Assembly (NCBI GenBank): GCA_964500445.1
Contig: CAZCOG010000012.1
Location: 1-64,000, forward strand
Reading direction: 5' to 3'
DNA: 64,000 nucleotides
Origin: Persicitalea sp964500445
GTDB lineage: Bacteria; Bacteroidota; Bacteroidia; Cytophagales; Spirosomataceae
Positions 8,955 to 17,093 of the stretch are shown piece after piece. The notes under the pieces are model-generated. The model had not been told where the DNA came from. It saw only the letters and a program-made list of their open reading frames with translations, and did not search any database. Position 1 is the stretch's first letter, and each line of letters begins with the position of its first letter. Position numbers and translations under genes: made by a program.

Positions 8955-10775
8955 CTACTTGTATGATCGAAAAAATGAAGAATAATTTTCGGCTTTAACT
9001 TCACTTACATTAGCTCCATGTCTCACGTAGTATTTACCATCGTAGATCATAGGGCTTTGTAAAGACTGTGTTTTGAAAATTACAATATCCTTATCGAAAT
9101 AATTTACAATTCTTATATTTTTGGATAAATAGTCTTTTGATTCCTCTGAAATCGGTTGGGTTTTTATTTTTTGAATTAACTGTCGATAAAAATCATCTAA
9201 GTCTTTCGCCAAGTTAATAATTTCATGTGTTATGCCAGTAATATAAAATCCTCTATATTTTTCTGGATTTACTCCATAGAGCTCCTTTATCCTATCAGCA
9301 TCTCTTTTTTTATCACACACTCCTACGCAAACATATCCAATCGTATTTATCGAGTTATTTGCAATTGCAGTCAACGTTAATATTATTTTATTAAAACTCT
9401 CATTATCAAAATTATTTGATCCGTCTAATCGAATAAAACCTTGTTTAAAGTCGTATGATGTTTGTTCGGTCTTTGATTGCATTAAAAGTGTTTCAAATTC
9501 AGTTAGCCATTTCGATGCTCCTGGGTCGTGGGTTTTTTCTTTAAAACATGAACTGATTATTCCTGAAATTGCATCTACGTTTTGAATCCTGTTACTAGAA
9601 CTCCAATTTCCGCCTTCAGTAATTGTAATATGCCTTGCTATTCCACTAAGCTTCTTTACAAGTTCAGAATAACTACTTACTTCTTTGTTTTCTTTGAAAA
9701 TCAGCTTGTGAATGGCTAGAAAAACTACTTGGAAATATCTAGGAATACGTTTAGAATTATCATCAAATAATAAGTCTCGAAAATTCTTAGAAGAAAAACG
9801 AATAATTTCACGTATTACATTATGAACCGAAATATATTGGTTCCGAAGAGTATCAACGCCTATTTTGCGCAAAGAAATATCCAATTCCTCAGATTTTTCG
9901 CTACTTTTTAATCCATAATATTCATCTAAAATATTTGAACTTGTTCCCGGAAGTGTCCCAAAAGAAATTGCCGAAAGCAGATCAGCCACAATTTCTTCAT
10001 CTCTTGATTCGCGCACCATTTCCTTTGTGATAATGTTATTCGCTACCCAGAATAAATCGTCGACATTAATCCCGTATTCAAGTCCAGCATTAGTGATGCT
10101 TATTTCTTTCATTTGTTTTAAATTCAATATATCTGCATGCGAAATATCTGTCCTTACTTCCGAGGATACTAATCTTACTAAATCACCAAATGACTCCAAA
10201 GTTCCTGCTGCACGAAGTTCTTGACGCGACAAATGCCTTCCATAACTATTAATACGTATAAATATTTCATCAACTTTATTTTCATCGTTGAATGTGTAAA
10301 AAGAAATAGGGAGTATATAGCTAGAAAACTTTTCACAAATCTTTCTATCTAAAACTGGTTCATGTTGAACCAATAGTTTCTCATCTAATAATGATTTTGA
10401 TTCTACAAGAGTGTCTAAATCAAAGTAGTGTCCCTCATAAGTAAAATCACCTTCAATAAATGAATTTATTGTATTTAATCTTTGCATGCCATCTATTATT
10501 TCGTAAGAAGTACCATCAAAACTATCTGTTTCAGCAAGCAAGATCAATGGAACAGGTAAACCTTTAACGATTGAGTCAATAAATCTTTCTTTTTCTTCAA
10601 TTGTCCATATTAACTTCCTTTGATATCTTCTATTTACGAAGAAAAGATCATTTTTATAAAAATTGAAAATTCTTTGAATACTTTCGTTCCTAATTGAAAG
10701 ATCAGTTTGTGACGCATTTGATTTATTTTCAGCCATCTTGATATTAACATGTTTTAAGTTAGAAAATCGATTCAT
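8955..10775 (-). CDS. DUF262 (GmrSD-N-like) - AlbA_2 fusion protein
   Basis: 606 residues in two parts. The N-terminal half has the DUF262 hallmarks: YQRKLIW (51-57), IDGMQRL (94-100, in place of the common DGQQR) and FIRINSYGRHLSRQELR (162-178). DUF262 is the NTP-using ParB/Srx-like domain of GmrSD/BrxU restriction proteins. The C-terminal part (about 439-606) resembles Schlafen AlbA_2: YDFKQGF, LTLTAIANNS, YVCVGVCD and a final YYVRHGANVSE. No DUF1524/HNH nuclease domain is visible. An alternative start is the Met at 10736 (MAENKSN). The gene stands alone and is much more AT-rich than its neighbours, suggesting transfer. Anti-phage or other nucleic-acid defence is inference. Confidence 0.75.
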   Translation of the reverse strand: MNRFSNLKHVNIKMAENKSNASQTDLSIRNESIQRIFNFYKNDLFFVNRRYQRKLIWTIEEKERFIDSIVKGLPVPLILLAETDSFDGTSYEIIDGMQRLNTINSFIEGDFTYEGHYFDLDTLVESKSLLDEKLLVQHEPVLDRKICEKFSSYILPISFYTFNDENKVDEIFIRINSYGRHLSRQELRAAGTLESFGDLVRLVSSEVRTDISHADILNLKQMKEISITNAGLEYGINVDDLFWVANNIITKEMVRESRDEEIVADLLSAISFGTLPGTSSNILDEYYGLKSSEKSEELDISLRKIGVDTLRNQYISVHNVIREIIRFSSKNFRDLLFDDNSKRIPRYFQVVFLAIHKLIFKENKEVSSYSELVKKLSGIARHITITEGGNWSSSNRIQNVDAISGIISSCFKEKTHDPGASKWLTEFETLLMQSKTEQTSYDFKQGFIRLDGSNNFDNESFNKIILTLTAIANNSINTIGYVCVGVCDKKRDADRIKELYGVNPEKYRGFYITGITHEIINLAKDLDDFYRQLIQKIKTQPISEESKDYLSKNIRIVNYFDKDIVIFKTQSLQSPMIYDGKYYVRHGANVSEVKAENYSSFFRSYK

Positions 10776-10854
10776 CTGCTTTTTTAAGAAAGATCAACTG
10801 TCAATTACATATGACTATAATAAAAACTCAATAAGCATACAAATACTGCACTTC

Positions 10855-11970
10855 TCAATCCGGAAACCCAGACCGATCCAATCCCGGAATAATTTTTAAA
10901 GCATTCTTGTAATACAGTTTCTTAAGTACCTCATCCGATAATCCCAGGCCGTACATGCGCCAGAAAGCGTGGTACTTTTTGTGGTAGGGAAAGTACTCGT
11001 CCTCGGTTTCCAGGACGCGGAAGTAGGTCACGTACTCAGCGGGTACCCAGCTATCCTTGCCAAACAGGACGCGGTCCTGGTACTTGTCAAAAAACTTTTT
11101 GGCGGCACGTGGCTGGCGGCCCAATTCGGCGATGACCGCGCCGATTTCCACGTAAGTATTCGGAAAAGCGATCATCAGGCTGTCCAGCTTTTTGAGGTTG
11201 TTGGCATACCAACCCATGTGGGCGTTGATGAAGGTAGTTTTGGGGTGCTTGCGGAAAATGTCGTGCTGCTCACCAATGAGTTGCTCGAAGGAAACTTTAT
11301 CTTTCGCGCGGTTGCGATTGGGGTGGGTTTTGATTTCCAGCCAGCGCTCGTTGTAGCGGTCGAGCGGATCCCAGAATGAAGGTACATCGGCGGTGTGAAT
11401 CAGTACCGGGATGCCTAGTTCACCACATTTGGCCCAGACAGGATCGAGCCGCACATCGTTCACGGCCACGCGCTCGCCTTTTTCGTCCACGATACCACTG
11501 AATCCGAGGCTTTTGTATATTTTCAAGCCTTTGGCTCCCATTTTCACGTCGGTGGCGAGTTGGGCCACGGCTCGGTCGGTCCAGTCGGGCTGGCCAAAAT
11601 CTTTAAATTGCAGATTGGTGAAAACCGCAATGCGCTTGGGTTCGTTTTTCATCACGTTGGCCAGCGAACCTTTCAGGTGGGCGGTGCCTTCGTCCCATTC
11701 CTGATACCAGCCGCGTCCGCTGAGGTTGACCATGATTTGCATATTCATCGTATCCATCACCGAAACCAATTCGTGCAAGTCCTGATCCGGCATCCGGTAC
11801 TGGTGGTTGTGAACGTCGATAAATGGGAATTTGGCCCGGGTCGGGATGTGTTCATCTACTTTAAGCGTAGAAATCGGGTCGTATTCCTCAAAGCCGAGCG
11901 GAGCTTCCACGACTTGCCCACGGGTGATGAAGGAAACACAAACGAGGAGGGTAGTAATTATTCTTTTCAT
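10855..11970 (-). CDS. Secreted amidohydrolase family protein
   Basis: 371 residues with an N-terminal signal peptide (MKRIITTLLVCVSFITRGQ). The amidohydrolase-2 TIM barrel shows FIDVHNHQ with metal-binding His54 and His56, a strand-5 VLIHTADVPSFWD, INAHMGWYANN and the late acidic GKDSWVPAEY. These residues fit a mononuclear or binuclear metal-dependent hydrolase or decarboxylase; the substrate is not evident. It is a single gene on the minus strand between the AT-rich DUF262 gene and ispF and probably acts in the periplasm. Confidence 0.8.
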   Translation of the reverse strand: MKRIITTLLVCVSFITRGQVVEAPLGFEEYDPISTLKVDEHIPTRAKFPFIDVHNHQYRMPDQDLHELVSVMDTMNMQIMVNLSGRGWYQEWDEGTAHLKGSLANVMKNEPKRIAVFTNLQFKDFGQPDWTDRAVAQLATDVKMGAKGLKIYKSLGFSGIVDEKGERVAVNDVRLDPVWAKCGELGIPVLIHTADVPSFWDPLDRYNERWLEIKTHPNRNRAKDKVSFEQLIGEQHDIFRKHPKTTFINAHMGWYANNLKKLDSLMIAFPNTYVEIGAVIAELGRQPRAAKKFFDKYQDRVLFGKDSWVPAEYVTYFRVLETEDEYFPYHKKYHAFWRMYGLGLSDEVLKKLYYKNALKIIPGLDRSGFPD

Positions 11971-12071
11971 AGTCGATTTTAGATCACAGATTTGTTTGAA
12001 GAGATTGGCACGACGAACTACCGCCGGGTTTGTACCGGGCGTTTCACAAATCTAAGAAAAAGCTAACTGCC

Positions 12072-12566
12072 TTATTCCGAATCGCGGATATAAATCAAAG
12101 CCACGCAGTGCGCGACGATGCCTTCCTGCCGCCCCACAAAACCGATGTGTTCGGAAGTAGTGGCTTTAATAGAAATAGCGTCTTCCCCGATATTCATTAC
12201 CTGAGCCAGACATTCTTTCATGGCCGGAATATGCGGATTTAGTTTGGGTAGTTGCAGCACCACGGTCACGTCCACATTGCCTACCTCGTAGCCCTTCTCC
12301 CGAATCATCTCCAGTACTTTGGCGAGCAGAATCTTGCTATCTACCCCTTTCCACTGCGGATCTTTATCAGAAAAATGGTAGCCGATGTTCCGCAGATTGG
12401 CCGCTCCCAGCAGGGCATCGCAAAGTACGTGGCACACGATGTCGGCATCAGAATGGCCCTTGGCCCCGTGACTATGGGGAATCAGGATACCGCCCAGCCA
12501 GAAGGGGCGGCCTTCTTCGAGCTGATGCACATCATAGCCCTGGCCAATACGAAAAGGAAAAGTCAT
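12072..12566 (-). CDS. ispF: 2-C-methyl-D-erythritol 2,4-cyclodiphosphate synthase
   Basis: 164 residues from the ATG at 12566. It makes the cyclic diphosphate in the non-mevalonate isoprenoid pathway. The metal ligands are in place: YDVHQL with Asp12 and His14, and His46 in DIVCHVLCD. GHSDAD, IGYHFSDKDPQW and the C-terminal TTSEHIGFVGRQEGI match the family. Length is normal (about 160). A further in-frame ATG at 12644 would add 26 residues made from a repeat-like intergenic sequence, so it was rejected. The cytoplasmic enzyme acts as a trimer in the family. Confidence 0.96.
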   Translation of the reverse strand: MTFPFRIGQGYDVHQLEEGRPFWLGGILIPHSHGAKGHSDADIVCHVLCDALLGAANLRNIGYHFSDKDPQWKGVDSKILLAKVLEMIREKGYEVGNVDVTVVLQLPKLNPHIPAMKECLAQVMNIGEDAISIKATTSEHIGFVGRQEGIVAHCVALIYIRDSE

Positions 12567-12671
12567 TCGATGGGTAGTTGACAATGGATAATGAACCGCG
12601 CGGTGGGCCGAAGCAAAAAAATCGACTCGTAATGGAATGGACAAGAACGGTTATTGTCCATTATCCACTAT
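12567..12671. repeat. Intergenic word repeat GACAATGGATAATG-type
   Basis: The spacer between ispF and the M16 peptidase carries the words GACAATGGATAATG near 12580 and, inverted, CATTATCCA...TCCATTGAC near 12655-12685, the latter split by an inserted CTATTCACTG. It has no coding potential and could fold into an imperfect long-armed hairpin. Similar word-built spacers recur elsewhere in this window. Confidence 0.5.
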
Positions 12672-13919
12672 TCACTGTCCATTGACCAAGGCGTGGTAAT
12701 ACAGCGTAGAGCAGTTTTCCGGTCGCAATACCTGCCGTGCTACCCGCTGAATGTCGGCAGGCTGAATAACGCGGATTTTTTCTTCGTCTTCGTTCACCCA
12801 GGCGGCGTCGCCCGCGTTGGCGGCATAGGCTAGGTTCATGGCGCGGTTCAGCAACTCGACTTGTGAGAAGGCCAGCGACGCCTCGGCCTGGTTTTTGACT
12901 TTCTCCAATTCTTCGGCGGTAGTGCCGTTTTCCACAAAATCCTGCACCAAATTCTCGATGGCTTCATCGGCGGACTCCATTGTCACACCGGGATTAAGAT
13001 TCCCTTTGATGATGAGTAAGCCAGGATCGAGCGAGGGAATCACGCTGGCAGTTATGCTATTGAAAAGCGGGATATTTTTCAACAAAGCCTGATAAAGTCG
13101 TGAGGATTTTCCGCGCCCCAAAATATCGCTGATCAAGTCAGCCTCGTGAAAATCGGCACCATAACGGGCGGGAATATGGTAGGTTTTAATCAAAGAATTC
13201 AACGGCACAGCGGCAGAAGTTTCCAGCTTGCGGGCAACAGTTTGCTCGGGTTCCTGCGGTACATTGCGCACGTAGGGCTCGCCCGCCGGAATGGGCGCGA
13301 ACCACTTGTCGGCCAACTGACGTACCTGCGCTACCGTCACGGCTCCGGCTACCACCAGCACGGCATTATTGGGGCGATAGTATTTGAAGAAAAAATCCTT
13401 CACGTCGTCGAGCGTGGCGCGTTCGATGTGTTCGATATCCTTGCCGATGGTGGCCCAGCGGTAGGGATGCGTGGTGTAAGCCAGCGGGCGCAGCTTCAAC
13501 CATAAATCGCCGTACGGCTGATTGAGATAGCGCTGCTTGAATTCTTCGATGACTACTTTCCGCTGCACTTCCAATGCATTCGGGTCGAAGGAAAGACTCA
13601 GCATCCGGTCCGATTCCAGCCAGAAGGCCGTTTCGACGTTTTCGGCCGGGAGCGTGAGGTAATAATTGGTAATATCGGGGGAAGTGAACGCATTGTTCTC
13701 GCCGCCAACCGACTGCACGGGTTCGTCGTAAACGGGAATATGTTTCGATCCGCCGAACATCAGATGTTCGAAGAGGTGGGCAAAACCGGTCCGCTGCTCG
13801 TCTTCGTCACGCGAGCCGACGTTGTACACAATGTTTACAGCGGCCATCGGCGTGGAAAAATCCTCGTGGACGAGTACCTTTAAGCCGTTATCAAGGGTGA
13901 ATTGTTCGTAGTGGATCAT
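12672..13919 (-). CDS. M16 (pitrilysin-type) zinc peptidase
   Basis: About 415 residues from the ATG at 13919; an upstream ATG at 13964 adds 15 residues unlike the family start. The inverted zinc motif is intact: HLFEH, with His48, Glu51 and His52, inside RTGFAHLFEHLMFGG. NNAFTSPDITNYYLTLP follows. The length fits the M16B type, with two linked half-domains. No signal peptide was seen from this start. Members often occur as an active/inactive gene pair, but no second M16 gene is adjacent here. Substrate unknown. Confidence 0.9.
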   Translation of the reverse strand: MIHYEQFTLDNGLKVLVHEDFSTPMAAVNIVYNVGSRDEDEQRTGFAHLFEHLMFGGSKHIPVYDEPVQSVGGENNAFTSPDITNYYLTLPAENVETAFWLESDRMLSLSFDPNALEVQRKVVIEEFKQRYLNQPYGDLWLKLRPLAYTTHPYRWATIGKDIEHIERATLDDVKDFFFKYYRPNNAVLVVAGAVTVAQVRQLADKWFAPIPAGEPYVRNVPQEPEQTVARKLETSAAVPLNSLIKTYHIPARYGADFHEADLISDILGRGKSSRLYQALLKNIPLFNSITASVIPSLDPGLLIIKGNLNPGVTMESADEAIENLVQDFVENGTTAEELEKVKNQAEASLAFSQVELLNRAMNLAYAANAGDAAWVNEDEEKIRVIQPADIQRVARQVLRPENCSTLYYHALVNGQ

Positions 13920-13990
13920 ATTTGGGCTATCGGCGGTCAGCTTTCGGCACGGTCCGCCTTTCAATTCTCTTTTTCTAAACTTTCAGTAGA

Positions 13991-15193
13991 TTGAAATTGG
14001 TTTTTATCACTTGGTCAACAAAGCTAGGACTACAACCCGATACAAGCAAACTGTTTGACCAATACTCGTTTTTCGTGTGTTTCCGCTTCTTGTTTTTTAT
14101 TGTAAGCCTTCCGTGGTACGCAATTGCTCCGGCACAAGCCCAGATTCTGAAAGACAAGGCGACGATGAGGGTAGTTCAGCAAGGCATCGACCATATTTAC
14201 AATTACGAGTTTGAGGAGGCTGACGCGGTGCGGCAACAATTGCAGAGCCGCTACCCCAGCCATCCGGTCACTTATTTTACTAATGCCTTTCAGATGTACT
14301 GGCAATACCTGCCCATCAAAGACAACAAAGCGAAAGTCGGCGAATACATCAGGCAGCTCGACCAATGTCTGGCGGCGGTGGAAAAGCAGTACGGTAAAAA
14401 CAGCGAACACCCCGAAGCGGTCTTTTTCCGGCTGGCGGCGCGGGGCTATCTGGCTCTGATGTACAACTACCAGAACGAACTACTGAAAGCCGCCGGGGAG
14501 GGTCAAAAAGCGTACGGCAACCTCACCGAGGCCATGAAACTGACCGACCAGAATCCGGAGTTCCTGTTCGTGGCGGGTACTTACAACTATTACGTGGAAG
14601 CTTATCCCGAAGACCACGCCATCGTGCGGCCGCTGATGATTTTCTTTAAAGATGGCAACAAAAATCTCGGTCTGAAACAATTGGATTTAGCCACCAGAAA
14701 GGCGGTCATCACAAAAGTGGAAGCCGCCTATTTCCTGGCTCAAACCTACCTCGACCACGAATCAAGGCCCGACTTGGCCGTGAAATATACTACCCAGCTG
14801 AACTCGGCTTATCCCAAAAATCCCATTTTTCGCATGATTCATGTCCAGTCACTACTATTGGCGGGACGCTACGCGGAAGCCGAACGGGAATTGCCCGAGC
14901 TCAGGAAACTGGGCAACAGATTCTTTCCCATCGCCTGGTATTTCTTCGAGGGCTATTTGCAGGAAAAAAAATACCGAAACGAAACCGCCGCTCAAAACCA
15001 GTATCTTGCTGCCCTGAAAATCCCGCACGACGCCCAGTACACGAAGGAATGCCACGCCATGGCCTACGCCGGCCTTGCCCGCATCGCCGACCGCAGCGGC
15101 AATCAGAAAAAAGCCAGAGAGTACTATAAAAAGTGTCTGGATTTGGCCCAATACAAAAGCGTAATCAAGGAGGCGAAGGAGTATTTGAAGTAA
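13991..15193 (+). CDS. Tetratricopeptide-repeat protein, exported
   Basis: 400 residues. A hydrophobic segment at about 27-50 ending in APAQAQ looks like a signal peptide preceded by an unusually long N-terminus, so the true start may be an internal GTG/TTG instead of this ATG. The rest is helical with TPR-like units, for example EAYFLAQTYLDHESRPDLAVKYTTQL (in pieces), PIFRMIHVQSLLLAGRYAEAE and a final MAYAGLARIADRSGNQKKA with REYYKKCLDLAQ. Probably a periplasmic scaffold; function not recognised. It is divergent from the M16 peptidase across a 70-base spacer. Confidence 0.65.
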   Translation: MKLVFITWSTKLGLQPDTSKLFDQYSFFVCFRFLFFIVSLPWYAIAPAQAQILKDKATMRVVQQGIDHIYNYEFEEADAVRQQLQSRYPSHPVTYFTNAFQMYWQYLPIKDNKAKVGEYIRQLDQCLAAVEKQYGKNSEHPEAVFFRLAARGYLALMYNYQNELLKAAGEGQKAYGNLTEAMKLTDQNPEFLFVAGTYNYYVEAYPEDHAIVRPLMIFFKDGNKNLGLKQLDLATRKAVITKVEAAYFLAQTYLDHESRPDLAVKYTTQLNSAYPKNPIFRMIHVQSLLLAGRYAEAERELPELRKLGNRFFPIAWYFFEGYLQEKKYRNETAAQNQYLAALKIPHDAQYTKECHAMAYAGLARIADRSGNQKKAREYYKKCLDLAQYKSVIKEAKEYLK

Positions 15194-15336
15194 AGTACCT
15201 GAGTTCGCCACCGAGCGCCTGGCTGAGTTCCTGAGTTCCTGAGTTCCTGAGTAAAAATGATAGCCGGCTTTGCTTACTCATCAATTCACAAAAACTTTGG
15301 AACTCTGGAACTTTGTCCCTTCGAAACTTCTGAAAA
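15194..15336. repeat. Spacer with tandem GAGTTCCT units
   Basis: Between the TPR gene and the molybdopterin oxidoreductase. It contains the 8-base unit GAGTTCCT repeated about three times near 15222-15250, then ACTTTGGAACTCTGGAACTTTG near 15293-15315 (broken copies of GGAACTTTG). The same GGAACTTTG word returns at about 23770. No gene seen. Confidence 0.55.
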
Positions 15337-16026
15337 ATGACCAAACAAGAAAAAATCATCGCCGCCCGAATGAAGCTACGGGCCCGATTTGAGGAAAAGA
15401 TGCGGAACACGCCGTCGGTAGCCGACGATCAGCCGCAGGGCAGCGGACCGACGAATCGCCACGGAATGCCTAAACTACCCGTTGGGCAGTTCGAAACTGA
15501 GAAGTGGCCCGTGCTGGATTTGGGTTATAAGCCCGATATTTCGCCGGAACGCTGGCGACTGTACATTGACGGCGAAGTGGAAAATCCGATAACGCTGAAA
15601 TGGTCTGAATTTATGGAGCTTCCTCAAACCGAAGATGTCAGCGATTTTCATTGTGTCACTACCTGGTCGCGGATGGATGTACCATGGGTAGGTGTCAGGA
15701 TGCTGGATCTGGCTTCATTGGTCCAACCGAAGGAAACAGCTATGCACGTAATGTTTTACGGCTACGATACCTACGCCACCAACCTGTCGCTGGAAGAAGC
15801 ACTGAAACCGGATGTGCTGGTAGTTCATACCGCCGACGGTGAGCCATTGGCCCGTGATCACGGTGGCCCCGCGCGAGTGATTACGCCGCAACTTTACGCC
15901 TGGAAAGGCGCTAAATGGATCAAGCGAATTCATTTTATGGCGCAGGATAAGCTCGGTTTTTGGGAAGGGCGCGGTTATTCAAACACGGCCTATCCGTGGC
16001 GGAATGATCGGTATGAGGATGAATGA
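15337..16026 (+). CDS. Molybdopterin-dependent sulfite oxidase-like oxidoreductase
   Basis: 229 residues, the size of the stand-alone Moco-binding domain. DFHCVTTWSR carries the expected molybdenum-ligand Cys (Cys106). VPWVGVRMLDL, the HTADGEPLARDHGGPARVI stretch and YAWKGAKWIKRI belong to the oxidoreductase molybdopterin-binding family. No Tat signal or heme domain is visible, so it probably acts in the cytoplasm with an unknown electron partner. The substrate may not be sulfite. It is followed 41 bases later by two membrane proteins of unknown role. Confidence 0.88.
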   Translation: MTKQEKIIAARMKLRARFEEKMRNTPSVADDQPQGSGPTNRHGMPKLPVGQFETEKWPVLDLGYKPDISPERWRLYIDGEVENPITLKWSEFMELPQTEDVSDFHCVTTWSRMDVPWVGVRMLDLASLVQPKETAMHVMFYGYDTYATNLSLEEALKPDVLVVHTADGEPLARDHGGPARVITPQLYAWKGAKWIKRIHFMAQDKLGFWEGRGYSNTAYPWRNDRYEDE

Positions 16027-16067
16027 GAGATTTTAATGTGATTTTCAGCGGTATAACGTCATTTTGA

Positions 16068-17036
16068 ATGAATAAATCATTACTTCTCGACGAATTGGAA
16101 CAGAAAGGGCTGCTCGAATCGGAGCGGCGGGTTCTGATTGAAGAATACGAAAAGCATAAGCCCGTTTCGCTTTTTGTGTTCCTGCGGACATTGCTGTATG
16201 TTTCCATCTCAGCATTTGTGGGCGGAGTAGGTGTTTTGATTTATCAGGACATCGATACCATTGGCCATTCGGTATTAATCGGCCTGATCGCCCTGGCCAC
16301 GGCGGGTAGTTTTTTTTACGTTTTCAAAAACGGTGCAGGCTACCGACCCGAGAAAGTAGAACAATCTGCGCCCTATTTCGATGTCGTGCTACTGCTGGGC
16401 TGTCTGCTTTTTCTGGCCTTAGAAGGGTACTTGCAGTATCAGTACGAACTTTTCGGCACCCGCTACGGACTGGCCGTCATCATTCCTGCGATTTACTTTT
16501 TCTTTCTCGCTTACCGATTCGACCACCAAGGAGTACTTTCGCTGGCTATCACCGCCCTGGCTTCGTGGGTTGGCCTTACTGCTACGCCCAGCAAGCTATT
16601 GGTAGAGAATGACTTCTCCGATCCCGAGGTCATTCGCAACGCCATCATTTTCGGCGTTGCGCTGTTACTGGGATCGTGGCTCCTCAAAAGGCAGGGGATC
16701 AAGGCGCATTTTACTTATACTTATATTCTGCTAGCCGGAACGCTCTACCTGTTGGCTTGCCTGGGCGGCATGTTCAATCAGGAGCGCTGGGAACTAGCAT
16801 TCGGACTACTTTTGGGGATAGGTTGCTGGTACTTTTACAAAAACGCCCTCGAAGAGAAATCGCTGATCTTTCTTCTGTTAAGTACCATTTTTGCCTATAT
16901 CGGAATCACTTACCTACTTTTTAATCATCTTTTTGAAGGTCTCATGGAGGCGTTGAGCTCGCTGTATTTCCTGGCTACTGCGGCGGGTGTTGTTTGGTTT
17001 TTCCTGACGTACAAGAAAATCCTGGGCAAGAAATAA
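16068..17036 (+). CDS. DUF2157-like multi-pass membrane protein
   Basis: 322 residues. A short soluble N-terminus (LLDELEQKGLLESERRVLIE) resembles the helical head of DUF2157 proteins, followed by about nine to ten hydrophobic helices and a Lys-rich tail. The function of the family is unknown. It lies just before a second protein of the same layout (17094), so the two may form a complex or be old paralogues. No catalytic residues can be picked out. Confidence 0.6.
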   Translation: MNKSLLLDELEQKGLLESERRVLIEEYEKHKPVSLFVFLRTLLYVSISAFVGGVGVLIYQDIDTIGHSVLIGLIALATAGSFFYVFKNGAGYRPEKVEQSAPYFDVVLLLGCLLFLALEGYLQYQYELFGTRYGLAVIIPAIYFFFLAYRFDHQGVLSLAITALASWVGLTATPSKLLVENDFSDPEVIRNAIIFGVALLLGSWLLKRQGIKAHFTYTYILLAGTLYLLACLGGMFNQERWELAFGLLLGIGCWYFYKNALEEKSLIFLLLSTIFAYIGITYLLFNHLFEGLMEALSSLYFLATAAGVVWFFLTYKKILGKK

Positions 17037-17055
17037 AATTTCACTTTCACTTGTC

Positions 17056-17077
17056 ACCCTGAGCGTAGTCGAAGGGT
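17056..17077. repeat. REP-like palindromic element
   Basis: The motif ACCCT-GAGCGTAGTCGA-AGGGT lies in the 57-base spacer between the two membrane-protein genes. It matches a dispersed intergenic sequence often seen in Bacteroidota genomes (CACCCTGAGC...TCGAAGGGT). The arms ACCCT/AGGGT pair, and the inner part is partly complementary. Only one copy was noticed in this window. Confidence 0.55.
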
Positions 17078-17093
17078 ACTTCCTTTCTGAAAA

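Noticed and set aside
8684..10854. Transposon or integron carrying the DUF262 gene
   Set aside because: No transposase, integrase, terminal inverted repeats or target-site duplication was seen; only base composition suggests transfer.
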